NCBI RefSeq assembly: GCF_024713975.1
Contig: NC_091102.1
Coordinates: forward strand, 10,173,001-10,237,000
Origin: Paralichthys olivaceus
Lineage: Eukaryota > Chordata > Actinopteri > Pleuronectiformes > Paralichthyidae
Length of the DNA: 64,000 nucleotides
Direction: 5' to 3'
The notes beneath the pieces were generated by a model. That model was not told where the DNA came from. It worked only from the letters and a program-made list of their open reading frames with translations, and ran no database searches. Positions 50,101 through 59,845 of the stretch are shown one piece after another. Position 1 is the stretch's first letter. Every line of letters starts with the position of its first letter. The position numbers and the translations under genes are program-made.

Positions 50101-51932
50101 GCGTAAACTCCTGGTGTTTTTCCTGAAGAGGGCGGGGTATCGACGTGTACATTTGGAGAGATACTAGGTGTCGTCTGTGCATCTGTAGCAGAACCTCAAA
50201 CTGATTGGACGGGCAGAGCTCAATGCTTGACGTGCATGTTCAGTGAAGGAACTAATAACAGAGATGAAGGGGGAGTAATATTGTTAACAGCTAATGGGTT
50301 AAAAAAGATTGTGTATGAGAGTATTAAATAATTAAGTAAAAATTGTACTTCCCCTCTTAAATGCAACAGTAGGTCTAACATATCTCTGTGTAGCTAGGAT
50401 TTGTACTTAATTGTACAATAGATTATGTTCAATAAGTTCCAATCTACCAATTATTAGCCTGATGTCTTGAGCAACAGGGGTGTTACACATTTTAATTATA
50501 AAAAGGCCAAAGGAGTAAAAGAGAAATATAATCATGCAGCCACCAAAGCATGCCAGGTAGCAAAGCATCATGTTTGACACAAAAAAAAAAGACGAAGAAA
50601 CAAAACATTTCTGCATGTTGACTTGTTGACTCGGAGGAGGTCAGTTCATTGCACAAAGGCTGAGCCAAACCCACAGTGATTTGGTCCAGGGTTGTCGTGC
50701 TCTCATCACTTCCATGATCTTTTCCTCAGTCCGTTACTGTTTGAGGGTGAGACTTTAAATGGAGTGGTGAGAGCGACAGAGGGAGAGAGAGAGAGAGAGA
50801 GAGAGACACTCACACAGAGAGAAGCCAGGACGTTTTTGTTGGTCGCAGCCTTTGTGCCATGGCTAGCCACACCCACCTGGAGGGCCAGGCTGCACCCCTA
50901 GAGCAGAGCAGGACCTCTCTCGGACCCGCCCACACCGGCTGCCATTGCTGCCTGCTTCACAGACCTGGTACAGACACAGCGCATCGCACTGCATGAACCA
51001 CGCACAGCAATAGTGCCACCCTCAACTGGCCTACTATTGGAACTGGTGCATGACAGAGTGATAGAAGCCCCACAACAAGCCACAGTACGGGGAGGTTATA
51101 CATCACTCCTGTTGTCGTATTCGTTGTCGTTCCACTGTTGTGGTAGTAGTTATTGTTGCTTCTGCTGCTGTGGTTGTCGTTTATGTGGTTGTCTCCTCTT
51201 TCCCTCCTTTTATAGAGTATATTTTATGTTAGCTCTATCCTCCCAGATGGTTATGTTTTTTGCGTGGAACTAATGTCTTTCCCATCAAAAGTGGTGATGA
51301 GACATGTCGCCGACACTTCTTCACCTTGTAACCTGATGTTGCACGCACGAGCCAGGCAGCACTTGTCTACCAGAGGGCAACAAAGGATATTTATCTTCAC
51401 GAAGCTTCAATATTCAAAGTTCAGATTCATTTCGATCTCACTAAATTGAGTGGAGGTTTTTATGTAGGTTACTTCTATTCATTGTTTGAACAGAAGAATT
51501 GGATCCTAGCCTGATATAATCTCTTGGTCTTCAGCGTGGTTTTGCAATATAAAGAGAAAACCATACAAAGTTTGTGAATGTAAATACCTTTGTCCGTCTC
51601 TGCAGTCAAGGTCGAACTGGCCAACGTGGACCAGCCTTTCCTCACTTCAGTGTCTTCAGCATCTTGATCTTGGAAGTCCTCAAAAAAGAAATTGCATAGA
51701 ATAGATAACAACAGTGAATGTTGTCATCTCATTTCACTGAATGTAACAGAAATGTTTAAAGCATTTGCTTGTGAGTACGACTGTGAACTGAAGAGATGAG
51801 TGCGGTTGCTTGTCCAGGTTGCACTAGCTGTGTTGACAGATGTGACCATCGCACGCACTGACTCCTGTTTCTTGTCTCCCAATAAGAAATGTGAAGAAAC
51901 GGAGGTACGACCCCAACGCCTCAGCCATTTAA
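31399..51932 (+). CDS. adam23: ADAM23, non-catalytic ADAM of neuronal membranes
   Basis: Type I membrane protein; in known homologues it is a receptor for LGI proteins and an integrin ligand at synapses. Exons: 31399-31474, 32161-32378, 32746-32822, 36174-36237, 37466-37548, 37688-37751, 38540-38612, 40572-40639, 40794-40859, 41046-41114, 41361-41527, 42806-42890, 42976-43063, 44082-44133, 45030-45129, 45234-45305, 45396-45482, 45573-45653, 45771-45821, 45948-46011, 46097-46202, 47117-47236, 47343-47511, 48324-48435, 49807-49897 (or 48891-48981), 51887-51932; 782 residues, all phases fit. Order: signal peptide [20 protein letters not shown], prodomain, furin site RRKKR near 236-240, metalloprotease-like domain with [12 protein letters not shown] in place of HExxHxxGxxH (inactive), disintegrin domain ([15 protein letters not shown]), Cys-rich region, EGF-like [20 protein letters not shown] helix, short tail [14 protein letters not shown]. 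The weakest join is 37751 to 38540. Confidence 0.95.
36541..36900. repeat. (AGAT)n microsatellite with degenerate flank
   Basis: A pure AGAT array at 36541-36589 (about 12 units) decays into GGAT/AGAT-rich sequence up to about 36900, in adam23 intron 4. Confidence 0.9.
36926..36985. repeat. (CTCCTG)n(CTG)n compound repeat
   Basis: Hexamer CTCCTG units pass into pure CTG units on the transcribed strand of adam23 intron 4. Confidence 0.9.
38125..38250. mobile_element. Fragment of the same MITE family as 47881-48166
   Basis: CAGCCACCAGGCGGCGATTG and CGTCCATCTTTATTTACAGTCTATGG match the right half of the complete element. The left end was not found. Confidence 0.55.
38790..39245. repeat. Teleost interspersed repeat in adam23 intron 7
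   Basis: Phrases GGGGCATCATGTTTTC, TTCTTGTGAATGTGGTATCTC, AAAGTTCAAGGTCA and GGTCAAAGGTCATGGTAACC are typical of a widespread fish repeat, here diverged. Confidence 0.55.
40495..40564. repeat. (TG)35 tract abutting the adam23 exon 8 acceptor
   Basis: TG dinucleotides run to within seven bases of the acceptor AG (TTCGCAG ends at 40571). See findings. Confidence 0.95.
41640..41790. repeat. (CATA)n and adjoining dispersed-repeat fragment
   Basis: CATACATACATACATACATC is followed by ACACGGGGAGAACATGCAAA, a phrase found in a common fish repeat. Located in adam23 intron 11. Confidence 0.5.
41985..42085. repeat. Fish interspersed repeat fragment
   Basis: TTTACCTCTGCCAAGGAGGT and AAACTACTCAACGGATTATC are hallmark phrases of a common percomorph repeat. 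Located in adam23 intron 11. Confidence 0.55.
44138..44167. repeat. (AC)15 tract just after the adam23 exon 14 donor
   Basis: The tract starts four bases inside the intron after donor GTAATAC. Confidence 0.9.
47881..48166. mobile_element. MITE with about 30-bp terminal inverted repeats
   Basis: The left end ACCATGGACTTTATATAAA and the right end TTTATATACAGTCTATGGT are inverted copies with a few mismatches. The element is about 285 bp, has no ORF, and lies in adam23 intron 23. Clear target-site duplications are not seen. The superfamily is not assigned. Confidence 0.65.
48891..48981 (+). other. adam23: Alternative transmembrane exon of adam23
   Basis: 91 nt with acceptor CTCTGCACAG and donor GTAAGC, the same entry and exit phase as the exon at 49807-49897. 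It encodes a second TM segment ([20 protein letters not shown]) ending GGTGWG. About 15 of 31 residues match the other copy. ADAM23 isoforms differing in the TM segment are known in mammals. Coding if used in place of 49807-49897. Confidence 0.85.
49181..49204. repeat. (CTC)8-like tract
   Basis: CCT trinucleotides in the intron between the two alternative adam23 TM exons. Confidence 0.85.
50783..50806. repeat. (GA)12 microsatellite
   Basis: GA dinucleotides in the last adam23 intron. Confidence 0.9.
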
Positions 51933-52529
51933 CCCAGGGAGAGATGGCTATCACTGACGGACTGCTCCAAGGCTTCCTTAGTTGGCTACCTGACAGCTGG
52001 ACTGCACTTACTGCTGCTGATCTTTGGCATTAGATTTACTTGAACCAGACATAGTGGACATTTGAACAAATTCCATCGTAGTGACATAAGAAACGCAGCC
52101 TTTTTCGACATCACCTCACTCATGTAACGACCCCACCCACCCACCCAACCACCCACCCTGATCTCTAGAGTGACAGAGCTCCTCTTCCATCCTTTTAGTG
52201 CCAGTGCACAGGCGTTCAGGCGGAATCCACACCACTCTCTCACCTGGCATGACTATCCGCACAAAGTGTGCTGCTTGCTGGCCCCCCCGGCATGAAGAGT
52301 CCTTTTTACAGGGCTCTGCATGGCTACGAAAGCTACGAATATACTGCAAAAAAACAACAAAAAAACATACAAAGAGAAAAAAATCCAACAGAGGAGATAG
52401 CCTCGTTAAAAACCAAACTCAGTGGAAGGCTGGTCGAAGCTCCTATAGTTCACTAGGTGCTGTAGATGAATAAAGAAAGCTGCATGTGTGGACCTATAAG
52501 GGCAGTGCAGACCACATAGTGAGTAAATG

Positions 52530-52563
<34 letters not shown>

Positions 52564-53579
52564 ATATTGTACATAAATAAGGAGTTCAGGTTTGGAATTA
52601 TCAGCATATTTTCAAAGGACATCAATTGCTTCTGTTTTTATCTTAGCATGTTGTATAGCGGGTGTTTTTGGCAATGTTACAGAAAAAAGAAAAGAAAAAC
52701 TGCGCTTATGATTTGGGCTTAAAGTTTTCGCTGCACAGCCTGCTGGGATTGTCTGGGATGAGGTCAAAGGTCAGATCACACCTCAGTGGACAAAGCGGCT
52801 GTGGTGTGGAGGAGAAGCATGTCAGTTCTAGAGGGATTTGGACTGAGATCACGATCATGAGATTCCCCTCCCCCTCCCCCCCCCCCCCTCAAGTATCTTC
52901 AACAGTGTCTCAAAAGCCAAAGATCCAATCACCTGAACATATGGATGTTGTTGCACACAGAGCACTTTCCCCTCTCTGTCTGCAGCCAGCGGTGCCTCTC
53001 CTACTGCTGAGGGCATGAAGTCTGTCCACGCAGGCGCTCACCTGTCCAGCCAGGTCTTACTTAACAGTCCTCATCAACACCCACTATACTGGCTTAGCCT
53101 TTCGCTCTCATTAACTCTTAATAGAAGATCAAGATCCGCTCTACTGGTAACGCTGCATGCAATCACTATAGTGGGCTTATAATTCTATATGGGAGTCCCC
53201 AAAATCTGCAACAAAAATATGCTACAAAAAAGTAGGTGCATGTCAACAACAGAAAACATTTAACTTTTATTTACTATGCAAAGAGAGATATTGCACAAAA
53301 AGTATGGGTAATAATGATATTGATGTAGACATGGAATTACAAGAAAACGTCTGCTAATCAGCTACTATCTTTTGTATCTGGCCCCTCCCACACGTCTTGT
53401 TTCATTTCGCTTCAACATACACAATGAATGAACAAATAACATTAAAAAAAAAAAAAAGAGAAAAACACTGGAATAATATTTCAAATGATAAACGAGAGAG
53501 CACCCTTTTACATTTGTGGAACTGAAAAATCATTTTTGTGTGTTTTTCATTCAGTCTGATGTTTTTAATCACACACGTG

Positions 53580-53639
<60 letters not shown>

Positions 53640-53850
53640 ACACACTGTATGGTGCCTGTACATATCGAGGCCTGAACAGTTTCCTTGTGCAGGGCTATTA
53701 TTTCCCTTCCAGCTGATGGTTGGTGTGTTCCAGGTGCTGCCATAGCACTGGCATCGTTGTAATCCTCCATGTTACTCATTGTCTGGTGTCCCTCTCTCAC
53801 TGCATCATGTACAGTTGGACCGATGAATAAACGACTGACAAATTTTATCT
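51933..53850 (+). other. adam23: adam23 3' UTR
   Basis: Two candidate AATAAA signals occur, at 52469-52474 (about 0.54 kb past the stop) and 53826-53831 (about 1.9 kb). The stretch contains CA-rich sequence near 52529-52562, a C-rich tract at 52865-52888 and (AC)24 at 53581-53629. Which signal is used cannot be told. Confidence 0.45.
53581..53629. repeat. (AC)24 microsatellite
   Basis: Uninterrupted AC dinucleotides. They account for the long His/Thr and Val/Cys ORFs in this place. Confidence 0.95.
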
Positions 53851-56252
53851 GAGCTTCGCTTTCTTTCTCCGTCAAATTTCCACTGACATGATTTCATCTG
53901 CTGGAGTCGCACTGCTGTGACACATGACAAACACGATCCAAGCTGAAGACAGAAACCTGCAGCAGAATTGATACAATTCATGATCTTCGCAAAGTTATAG
54001 ATTAGGTTTATTACTATATTTATGATCTCCTTTTTCAAAAATTTAGAGATGATTCCAAAAACACTCAGTTGATGTATAATAACATAAACTATAAGATGCC
54101 TACAGGCTAAAGATGATCCATTAAATGTATTGATTTCTGGAATAGTTTTGAAAATAAAATTAAAAGGAGTGATATGTTACATTTTTACATTAAAAAAGAA
54201 AATTACATTAGAATTTAAAATGTTTAATAAATATATGAACACATGAAATTTGTTAGGGGGCTATAATACACAGCAATATAACAATTTATATATCCAGGGA
54301 TTAAATCAAAAGGGACTTCAAAACAATTAATCTAACAAGTTAAGAGTAATAAGATTGAAGCTTTGCTCTACACCTTTTCTTTGCTTCCAAAACCAAAAGG
54401 ACTCATAACCAAGATTAATAAAATAAATAAAGTGAATAAGTGTATTTGAGTTGTACTCCCCAACAATTACCAAAATAAAGTAATCTTAATTTACAGACAC
54501 ATTATTTGACACAGTATATATTACTGCATTGTTCATGGCTCAGTCAGGGCCGATACCTTTCAGACTTGTATCCACAGAGACACTGTCCTAGCTGCACTAG
54601 AGAATACATCAACTGATCATTTGCAGATAAAATGGCAGGTAAATCAACAAGTGGAGGAGACCAAACCAGTGATAAAAAGAAAGTGAATGTTTTCTGAGCG
54701 TCTATGGGATTATTATTTCAGCAATTTAGCTTTAAACTTGGAAAACCAATTTGAACTTTTTATCGTCTTTTTTTATCTCAACTGATAATCCTGTACGCTT
54801 AGATAATGCTTATTATTTTTATATTAAGCACTGTTTCAAATTATTAATACCCCTGGTTGGTACTGATATGACCTATTGGAGTGTAGAGAAAAGATTGCCC
54901 ATCTTTGAAATGTTTTTTCATCCATAACATCCTCTGAACAATAATAATTTCAAATTTCTCTCATTTAATCACAATAATTTGTACCTTAATGCCTCACTTC
55001 CTGTCCAGAGACTTCCTAGCATTACATTTTATGTCTCAATATGAAAATGGTTTTTCTTTTAAAGTTATAATTTAGGCCTTGTAGCAGAAATTGTGAATGA
55101 CTGCATAAGAAACCCACCCTGTACATTTAGCGTCAGCCCCCCACTGCTTAGGTAATTATATTTGAGATCAACTATGCATGTGACATTTCAGTAAAAGCAT
55201 AGAAATGTAACTTGTGCACTGTTCTCTGGAACACCATCCATCACTGAGCTTGTTTTTACAGACAGGAGACCTGTGCAAGTTTCTGGGGTCCGACTGCTTA
55301 TGTTTTGTGCTTGTTCTTCATCCTGAACTGAAAATGTAAGTCCTTACGTTAAGCTCAACATAACACATTGCATTAAACCTCTGAATAAAGACTGTAATAA
55401 TACTTCAAAAGAACAGCAGATCTTGGTGGAGGATGCAGTCATAAAAAGGACATTTGTTCTTTATTTGAGTCAAATTAAATTTGTCCAGCACAGACTGGAG
55501 AAGACATAAATGTGAAGTCTGGAAAGCATTTTGCACAGAATACAGAGGATTTTGTTCCCCATGTCAGAGGAGCTGCAAGTGATCTCTGAGAAGACAATGT
55601 GAAGATGATGAACCACTAAAATTAACTGGCTATCTTATTAATCGATAACAACAAATCAAACGGAAACTATTTTTGTAATTGATCCTCATTTAAATCATCT
55701 ACAAGTGTCCAGAAAGTGACGACTTACTGATTGTCCTTTTCTTACATAACAAACTTCTTTGGTATTTAGGCTGTCGGCCGGTAATAAAAAGAAACCTGAA
55801 GATTAGGTTAGGTGAATAGGAATTAGGTGAATAGGGATTAGCACATTTTCATTGTAAAGATTGTTGTAAAGAACAACAAATAGATTAATGAAGAAAATAA
55901 CCAGCAAAATAATTATGTTATTAAAATAAGCATTAGTTAAAGCCCTATTCATCCTTTGAATCAAGAGTTTATCTTTGTGGCATCAAAATTAGTCCAGAAA
56001 GTAAAACACAATTTGTCTTAGTGAGCAGGATCTGAAAAACTAGAATCCCCCAATTTCTTGTTTTTGTTTTTTCATTGTGTGCAGAACGAACCTTAGAAAT
56101 GTGCATCCCATTACAACAAGTGCATTCATTACGATCCTGTGATTAACTGGTATATTTCTCTGTGAATGAAATGCAACAAAAACATGACAAGGACTGAGAC
56201 GTAATATAAGTGCAGTAGCTTATCAAACCAGTGAGTGAAAGCACGGAGCAGC
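53851..56252. other. AT-rich intergenic region between adam23 and fam237a
   Basis: No exon, RNA gene or recognisable repeat was found on either strand. The ORFs are all short. Confidence 0.5.
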
Positions 56253-56361
56253 ATTGTTACACTAACTCTGCGCAAAGGAGGGAGGCACTGACGTCAATTA
56301 ACAGCCAACAGATATTTACCAAACTCCAATCAACATTATAGTGTGGTCAGTGCGCCCAGCT
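56253..56361 (+). repeat. Left arm of a perfect 109-bp inverted repeat flanking fam237a
   Basis: This arm is the exact reverse complement of 59737-59845, with no mismatch in 109 positions on base-by-base comparison. It holds a palindromic CRE (56289-56296), a CCAATCA box (56326-56332) and ends six bases before a strong splice donor at 56368. It therefore probably overlaps the fam237a promoter and/or first exon. Confidence 0.95.
56289..56296. promoter_or_regulatory. Full palindromic CRE (TGACGTCA)
   Basis: Exact consensus site for CREB/ATF dimers, about 340 bp upstream of the fam237a ATG and inside the inverted-repeat arm. Activity is inferred. Confidence 0.6.
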
Positions 56362-56367
56362 TTAGTG
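56340..56367 (+). other. fam237a: Candidate noncoding first exon end of fam237a
   Basis: TTTAGTG|GTAAGTAC is a near-perfect donor at 56368. It pairs with the acceptor GTGTCCAG directly before the ATG at 56638, giving a 270-nt 5' UTR intron. The exon start is not determinable. Confidence 0.45.
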
Positions 56368-56637
56368 GTAAGTACAGTATTTTATTATAAAAAACTAGTT
56401 ACTGCTTTTTATTAAGGTACATTGTATTGTTTGTATTTAGGTATAATCTGCACATTATTGCCTTTAAAAGGAATTGAGATAAAGAAATGTCAAAAGTTTT
56501 CACTCTTAAAAAACTATTTACAAGTGATGTATGTGATATTTTGAGTGTTTTGTGAAGAATCAAACCTGATCAATTATCTGCATGCTGCTCAATATTAAAG
56601 TGAACTTCCAGAGAGATCTGACCTGCGTTGTGTCCAG

Positions 56638-57025
56638 ATGGTCCCTGTGCTCCTGAACGCACCGTTGGCCGCAGTGTTTATACTGAGCTCCATGTGTGCC
56701 GTGCCGCTCCGGGGTCAGAAGCCGGGTCAGGTGGACCCTCTGGCGGCCCATCGCTCCAACCCGCAGTGCTGGGACTCCTCCTCGGCGCTGGTGCTGGAGA
56801 TGCGCTCCCCGAGGATCGCAGACACGGTGCCCGCCTTCTGGGACCTGATGGTGTTCCTCAGGGCGTCAGACAAGAGCAAACACACGGATCTCTTCTGGGA
56901 CCTGGCCCGGGTCTTCTGGGACATCTACGTGGACTGTGTGCTGTCCAGGAGCCACGGCCTGGGCCGGAGACACGTCACCGCCGTGCACTCCCTCATCACT
57001 GACAGTGAGTGACACACACACACAC

Positions 57026-57115
<90 letters not shown>

Positions 57116-58259
57116 CTTTTTACTTTGCTTTATTCTACATTTATTTCACAGTGGAGTTCTATTAATCATCCGTGTATTAGTATTAATTATTAAATCTTTC
57201 ATTTAACCCTGTTACAAACGTATGAAATATAAAATGAATTGTCCCAACAGGAAAGGCTGACATAGATTTCAATAATATAATTATATAGGAAAATATAATG
57301 TACATGAAATACAATGTAATGTGTATTATTTTCCATTATTTCCCATGTTTATTCTGGTTCTGCACTTTAACTTAATCGTGGGATCTGGTCTCCCATCACA
57401 GGTTGTGGAGAGAATACAAGGGAGATTATTTGGTTCAGTAAATTGCAAAATGTAAATTGTAAACTTGTTTAAATCTTTTTATGTATTTTTTATCTTTCTC
57501 AATACCTAGAAGTCGTTCATGTTGAAGAAAGCAAATATTTTGGCTGATTTCTTCCATATTCTTCAATCCTAATGACCTAAAATTAAAATATTATTATAAT
57601 ATATTTGCTACAAATTCTTTAATCAAACTTTCAGATTTACACCTGTAACATACATACAGGACATTAATGCAATGATAGAAGACATATCCATACAAAATAT
57701 ACTTCTTCTTCAATATGAATGGTTTTACACTAATGAAACCTTTTTTTAATTATGTATCTAATGCTATTAAATCAGAATTCTGCTTTTAATTTGGCGGCAA
57801 ACAAGAAGAAAAGGTCAGAAAACCTACCAGCCACACCTGTCTGTCAGATTACCTGCATTTACCCATGCAGCACTGAGGTTATGGACATAATCCTTGGTTT
57901 GGTTCAAGAGACCAAAGTATAACAGGTCCAGTTTCCTTGGTTCAATGTATACTTCAGTTCTGTTATAACTGTGGGTCTGGAGCTGCTCTCTCAGTCTGAC
58001 GCTCAAAAGGGTTGAGGAGGGAGAATTATCTGGGACTTCATGCTGCATTGACGAGTCCTCTGGTCACACGATGGATCTCACCAGTTGAAGAATTCATCCC
58101 TGAAGTACGATTCATGATGGTGGTACAGCTGAGATGTTGCATGAATGTATATAGTCTATATCAAAAAGGTTTCTGCAGATGTTTTCATAAAAGATGTGGT
58201 CAACTGGAAAAATGCTGTTTTCCAATGAATGGTGTTTCATGCTTTGTTTTTTTCTGTGT

Positions 58260-58334
<75 letters not shown>

Positions 58335-58469
58335 TCCTCCACAGAGTCCTTCAGGTTCAACAGCTCGGGGCTGAACTCTCGGGCGTGGCTCAGCGTCAGA
58401 GTAAGACACAGAGGACACACGAAGACCCTGAAGACCAAACCCAAATCAAACAAACACTACCACAAATAA
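56638..58469 (+). CDS. fam237a: FAM237A / neurosecretory protein GL precursor
   Basis: Small secreted neuropeptide precursor. In birds and mammals NPGL is hypothalamic and affects feeding and fat storage, and FAM237A has been reported to activate GPR83. Exons 56638-57004 and 58345-58469; 163 residues. A signal peptide (MVPVLLNAPLAAVFILSSMC) is followed by a conserved mature region with Cys44 (NPQCWDSSSALVLEM) and Cys100 (FWDIYVDCVLSR), presumably disulphide-bonded. It ends SHGLGRR: Leu108 would be amidated using Gly109 after dibasic cleavage at Arg110-Arg111. This GL-amide end separates it from the paralogue NPGM/FAM237B. The C-terminal propeptide is basic (KTLKTKPKSNKHYHK). The position next to adam23 matches the human order. 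Confidence 0.93.
57012..57113. repeat. (CA)n tract immediately after the fam237a exon donor
   Basis: About 100 nt of CA with one CG interruption, starting seven bases after the donor GT at 57005. Confidence 0.95.
58255..58333. repeat. (TG)n tract immediately before the fam237a exon 2 acceptor
   Basis: About 79 nt of TG with one TC interruption, ending 11 bases before the exon border (TCTCCTCCACAG). Confidence 0.95.
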
Positions 58470-58633
58470 TTCACCAGGTTTTTAACGTTTACAATCTTCA
58501 TCAATATTTTCTTTCCTTCTGAACATCATCTATCCTTGAGGACAAATCAAGATCTTTACTGTCCCACACAGCCAGAATGCAGTCATTATGTATATTTTTT
58601 CCTTTATTTATTTTTATTTAATGTGCAATTTAA

Positions 58634-58639
58634 AATAAA
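58634..58639 (+). terminator. fam237a: Candidate poly(A) signal of fam237a
   Basis: AATAAA 165 bases past the stop, in TTTAAAATAAATGG. Confidence 0.6.
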
Positions 58640-59736
58640 TGGTTGTCATACACAGTGCAACCCCACTCTAAACTAAAAACAAATGGTGGAGCGAACAAAA
58701 GCCAAAATTAGGCTCGCAAGTTCAAGTTCTCTCCAGCTGTTTCCTGATATAAATATATCAGTTTTAATTCATTAATGTATTGATGATGTAGAAATTAGGC
58801 AGCAGCTAAATCCAGTCTTGTCTAGCATAGAAAAGTAGCAGTAGTTAACTTTGTCTCAAGTGGAATTTGAAATTACATCTCTAAATGTTTTAAAATATAA
58901 ATAACAAGTTTTTTAATACATCCATGCTTCACCCCCCCATGTCTTTCTGTAACGTAACATTGTTTACAATAATGATTTTTTGACACACAATAATATTTTC
59001 ATTATGTCACTGCACAATTACCTTATATTTATTCTGTATTAAGAAAACAGTAGGTTAAGTTGATGTTGTTGTCCTTTCTTATAGCTTGTGTTATGTACTT
59101 CCTCTCATTTCTGTGTATTAATGGTGATACTCCACGAATAACAGGATTGTTGCTATGGTTACCTGCACACCACTGTGCCCTAACATTTAATTTTTTGTGC
59201 TTTATTTATTACTTTTTTACATGTTTTTGTTCTTGAGATTAACCCTAATCAAGCCAATGCAACAGTGTATGAACAATAGTGGATTCTTGTCAAAACTATC
59301 AGAAGATTACCAATGTTTCTAATCAATTTATGTGCATTTTATGTGCAATAAAAGAATGTATCATAAGTGCAGGTGGTTTATCCTTGAATGTACTTATGCA
59401 GGGAAGCGCAAGAAGAACAACTAGAACCGCTCCTGCCTGCTGCTCAGCACAAGGCCTTAATGGGGGCTTGTTTCCCTCCCCTTGACATTTTATAACAAAT
59501 TGAAAATACATATAAATCTAAAGGTAAGAAACTACATAAAATGAAAAGAATAATGGATCAAAATAATAAAAAATAAGACAAGTTAAATAATCAACTAAAT
59601 AACATAAATCAATTTAACATTATTTAATTAAGTAACTATTTAATTAACTCAACTTACTTTATTTTATGACATTTTTATTTTTTTAAATAGAAAAAAGTAA
59701 TAATATAAGATTATTATACATTCTTGCTCACTGGTT
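58640..59736. other. Intergenic region downstream of fam237a
   Basis: AT-rich, no supported gene. Ends at the right inverted-repeat arm. Confidence 0.5.
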
Positions 59737-59845
59737 AGCTGGGCGCACTGACCACACTATAATGTTGATTGGAGTTTGGTAAATATCTGTTGGCTGTTAA
59801 TTGACGTCAGTGCCTCCCTCCTTTGCGCAGAGTTAGTGTAACAAT
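59737..59845 (-). repeat. Right arm of the perfect 109-bp inverted repeat
   Basis: Exact reverse complement of 56253-56361, including the CRE at 59802-59809. If it has promoter activity, its orientation points it back across fam237a on the minus strand. Confidence 0.95.
59802..59809. promoter_or_regulatory. Second full CRE (TGACGTCA)
   Basis: Copy of the palindromic CRE within the right arm, about 1.1 kb upstream of the caspase-like start codon and 1.3 kb downstream of the fam237a stop. Confidence 0.5.

Noticed and set aside
51600-51680. Possible alternative adam23 C-terminal exon (CTGCAG then [20 protein letters not shown] and a stop)
   Set aside because: The acceptor looks fair, but its frame does not match the phase left by the TM exons (phase 2). 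The in-phase reading is unconvincing.
56628-57002. 124-residue overlapping ORF in another frame of the fam237a exon (MCPDGPCAPERTVGRSVYTE...)
   Set aside because: A shadow of the GC-rich coding exon. The frame starting at 56638 carries the conserved FAM237A motifs and splices in phase.
56866-57206. Long ORFs of repeated Cys-Val and His-Thr around 57 kb, also at 40.4, 53.5 and 58.2 kb
   Set aside because: These are translations of (TG)n/(CA)n tracts and have no coding character.
56253-59845. fam237a carried inside a transposon with 109-bp terminal inverted repeats
   Set aside because: No target-site duplication flanks the arms and no transposase or repeat-family signature is seen. Kept only as an open alternative under the inverted-repeat finding.
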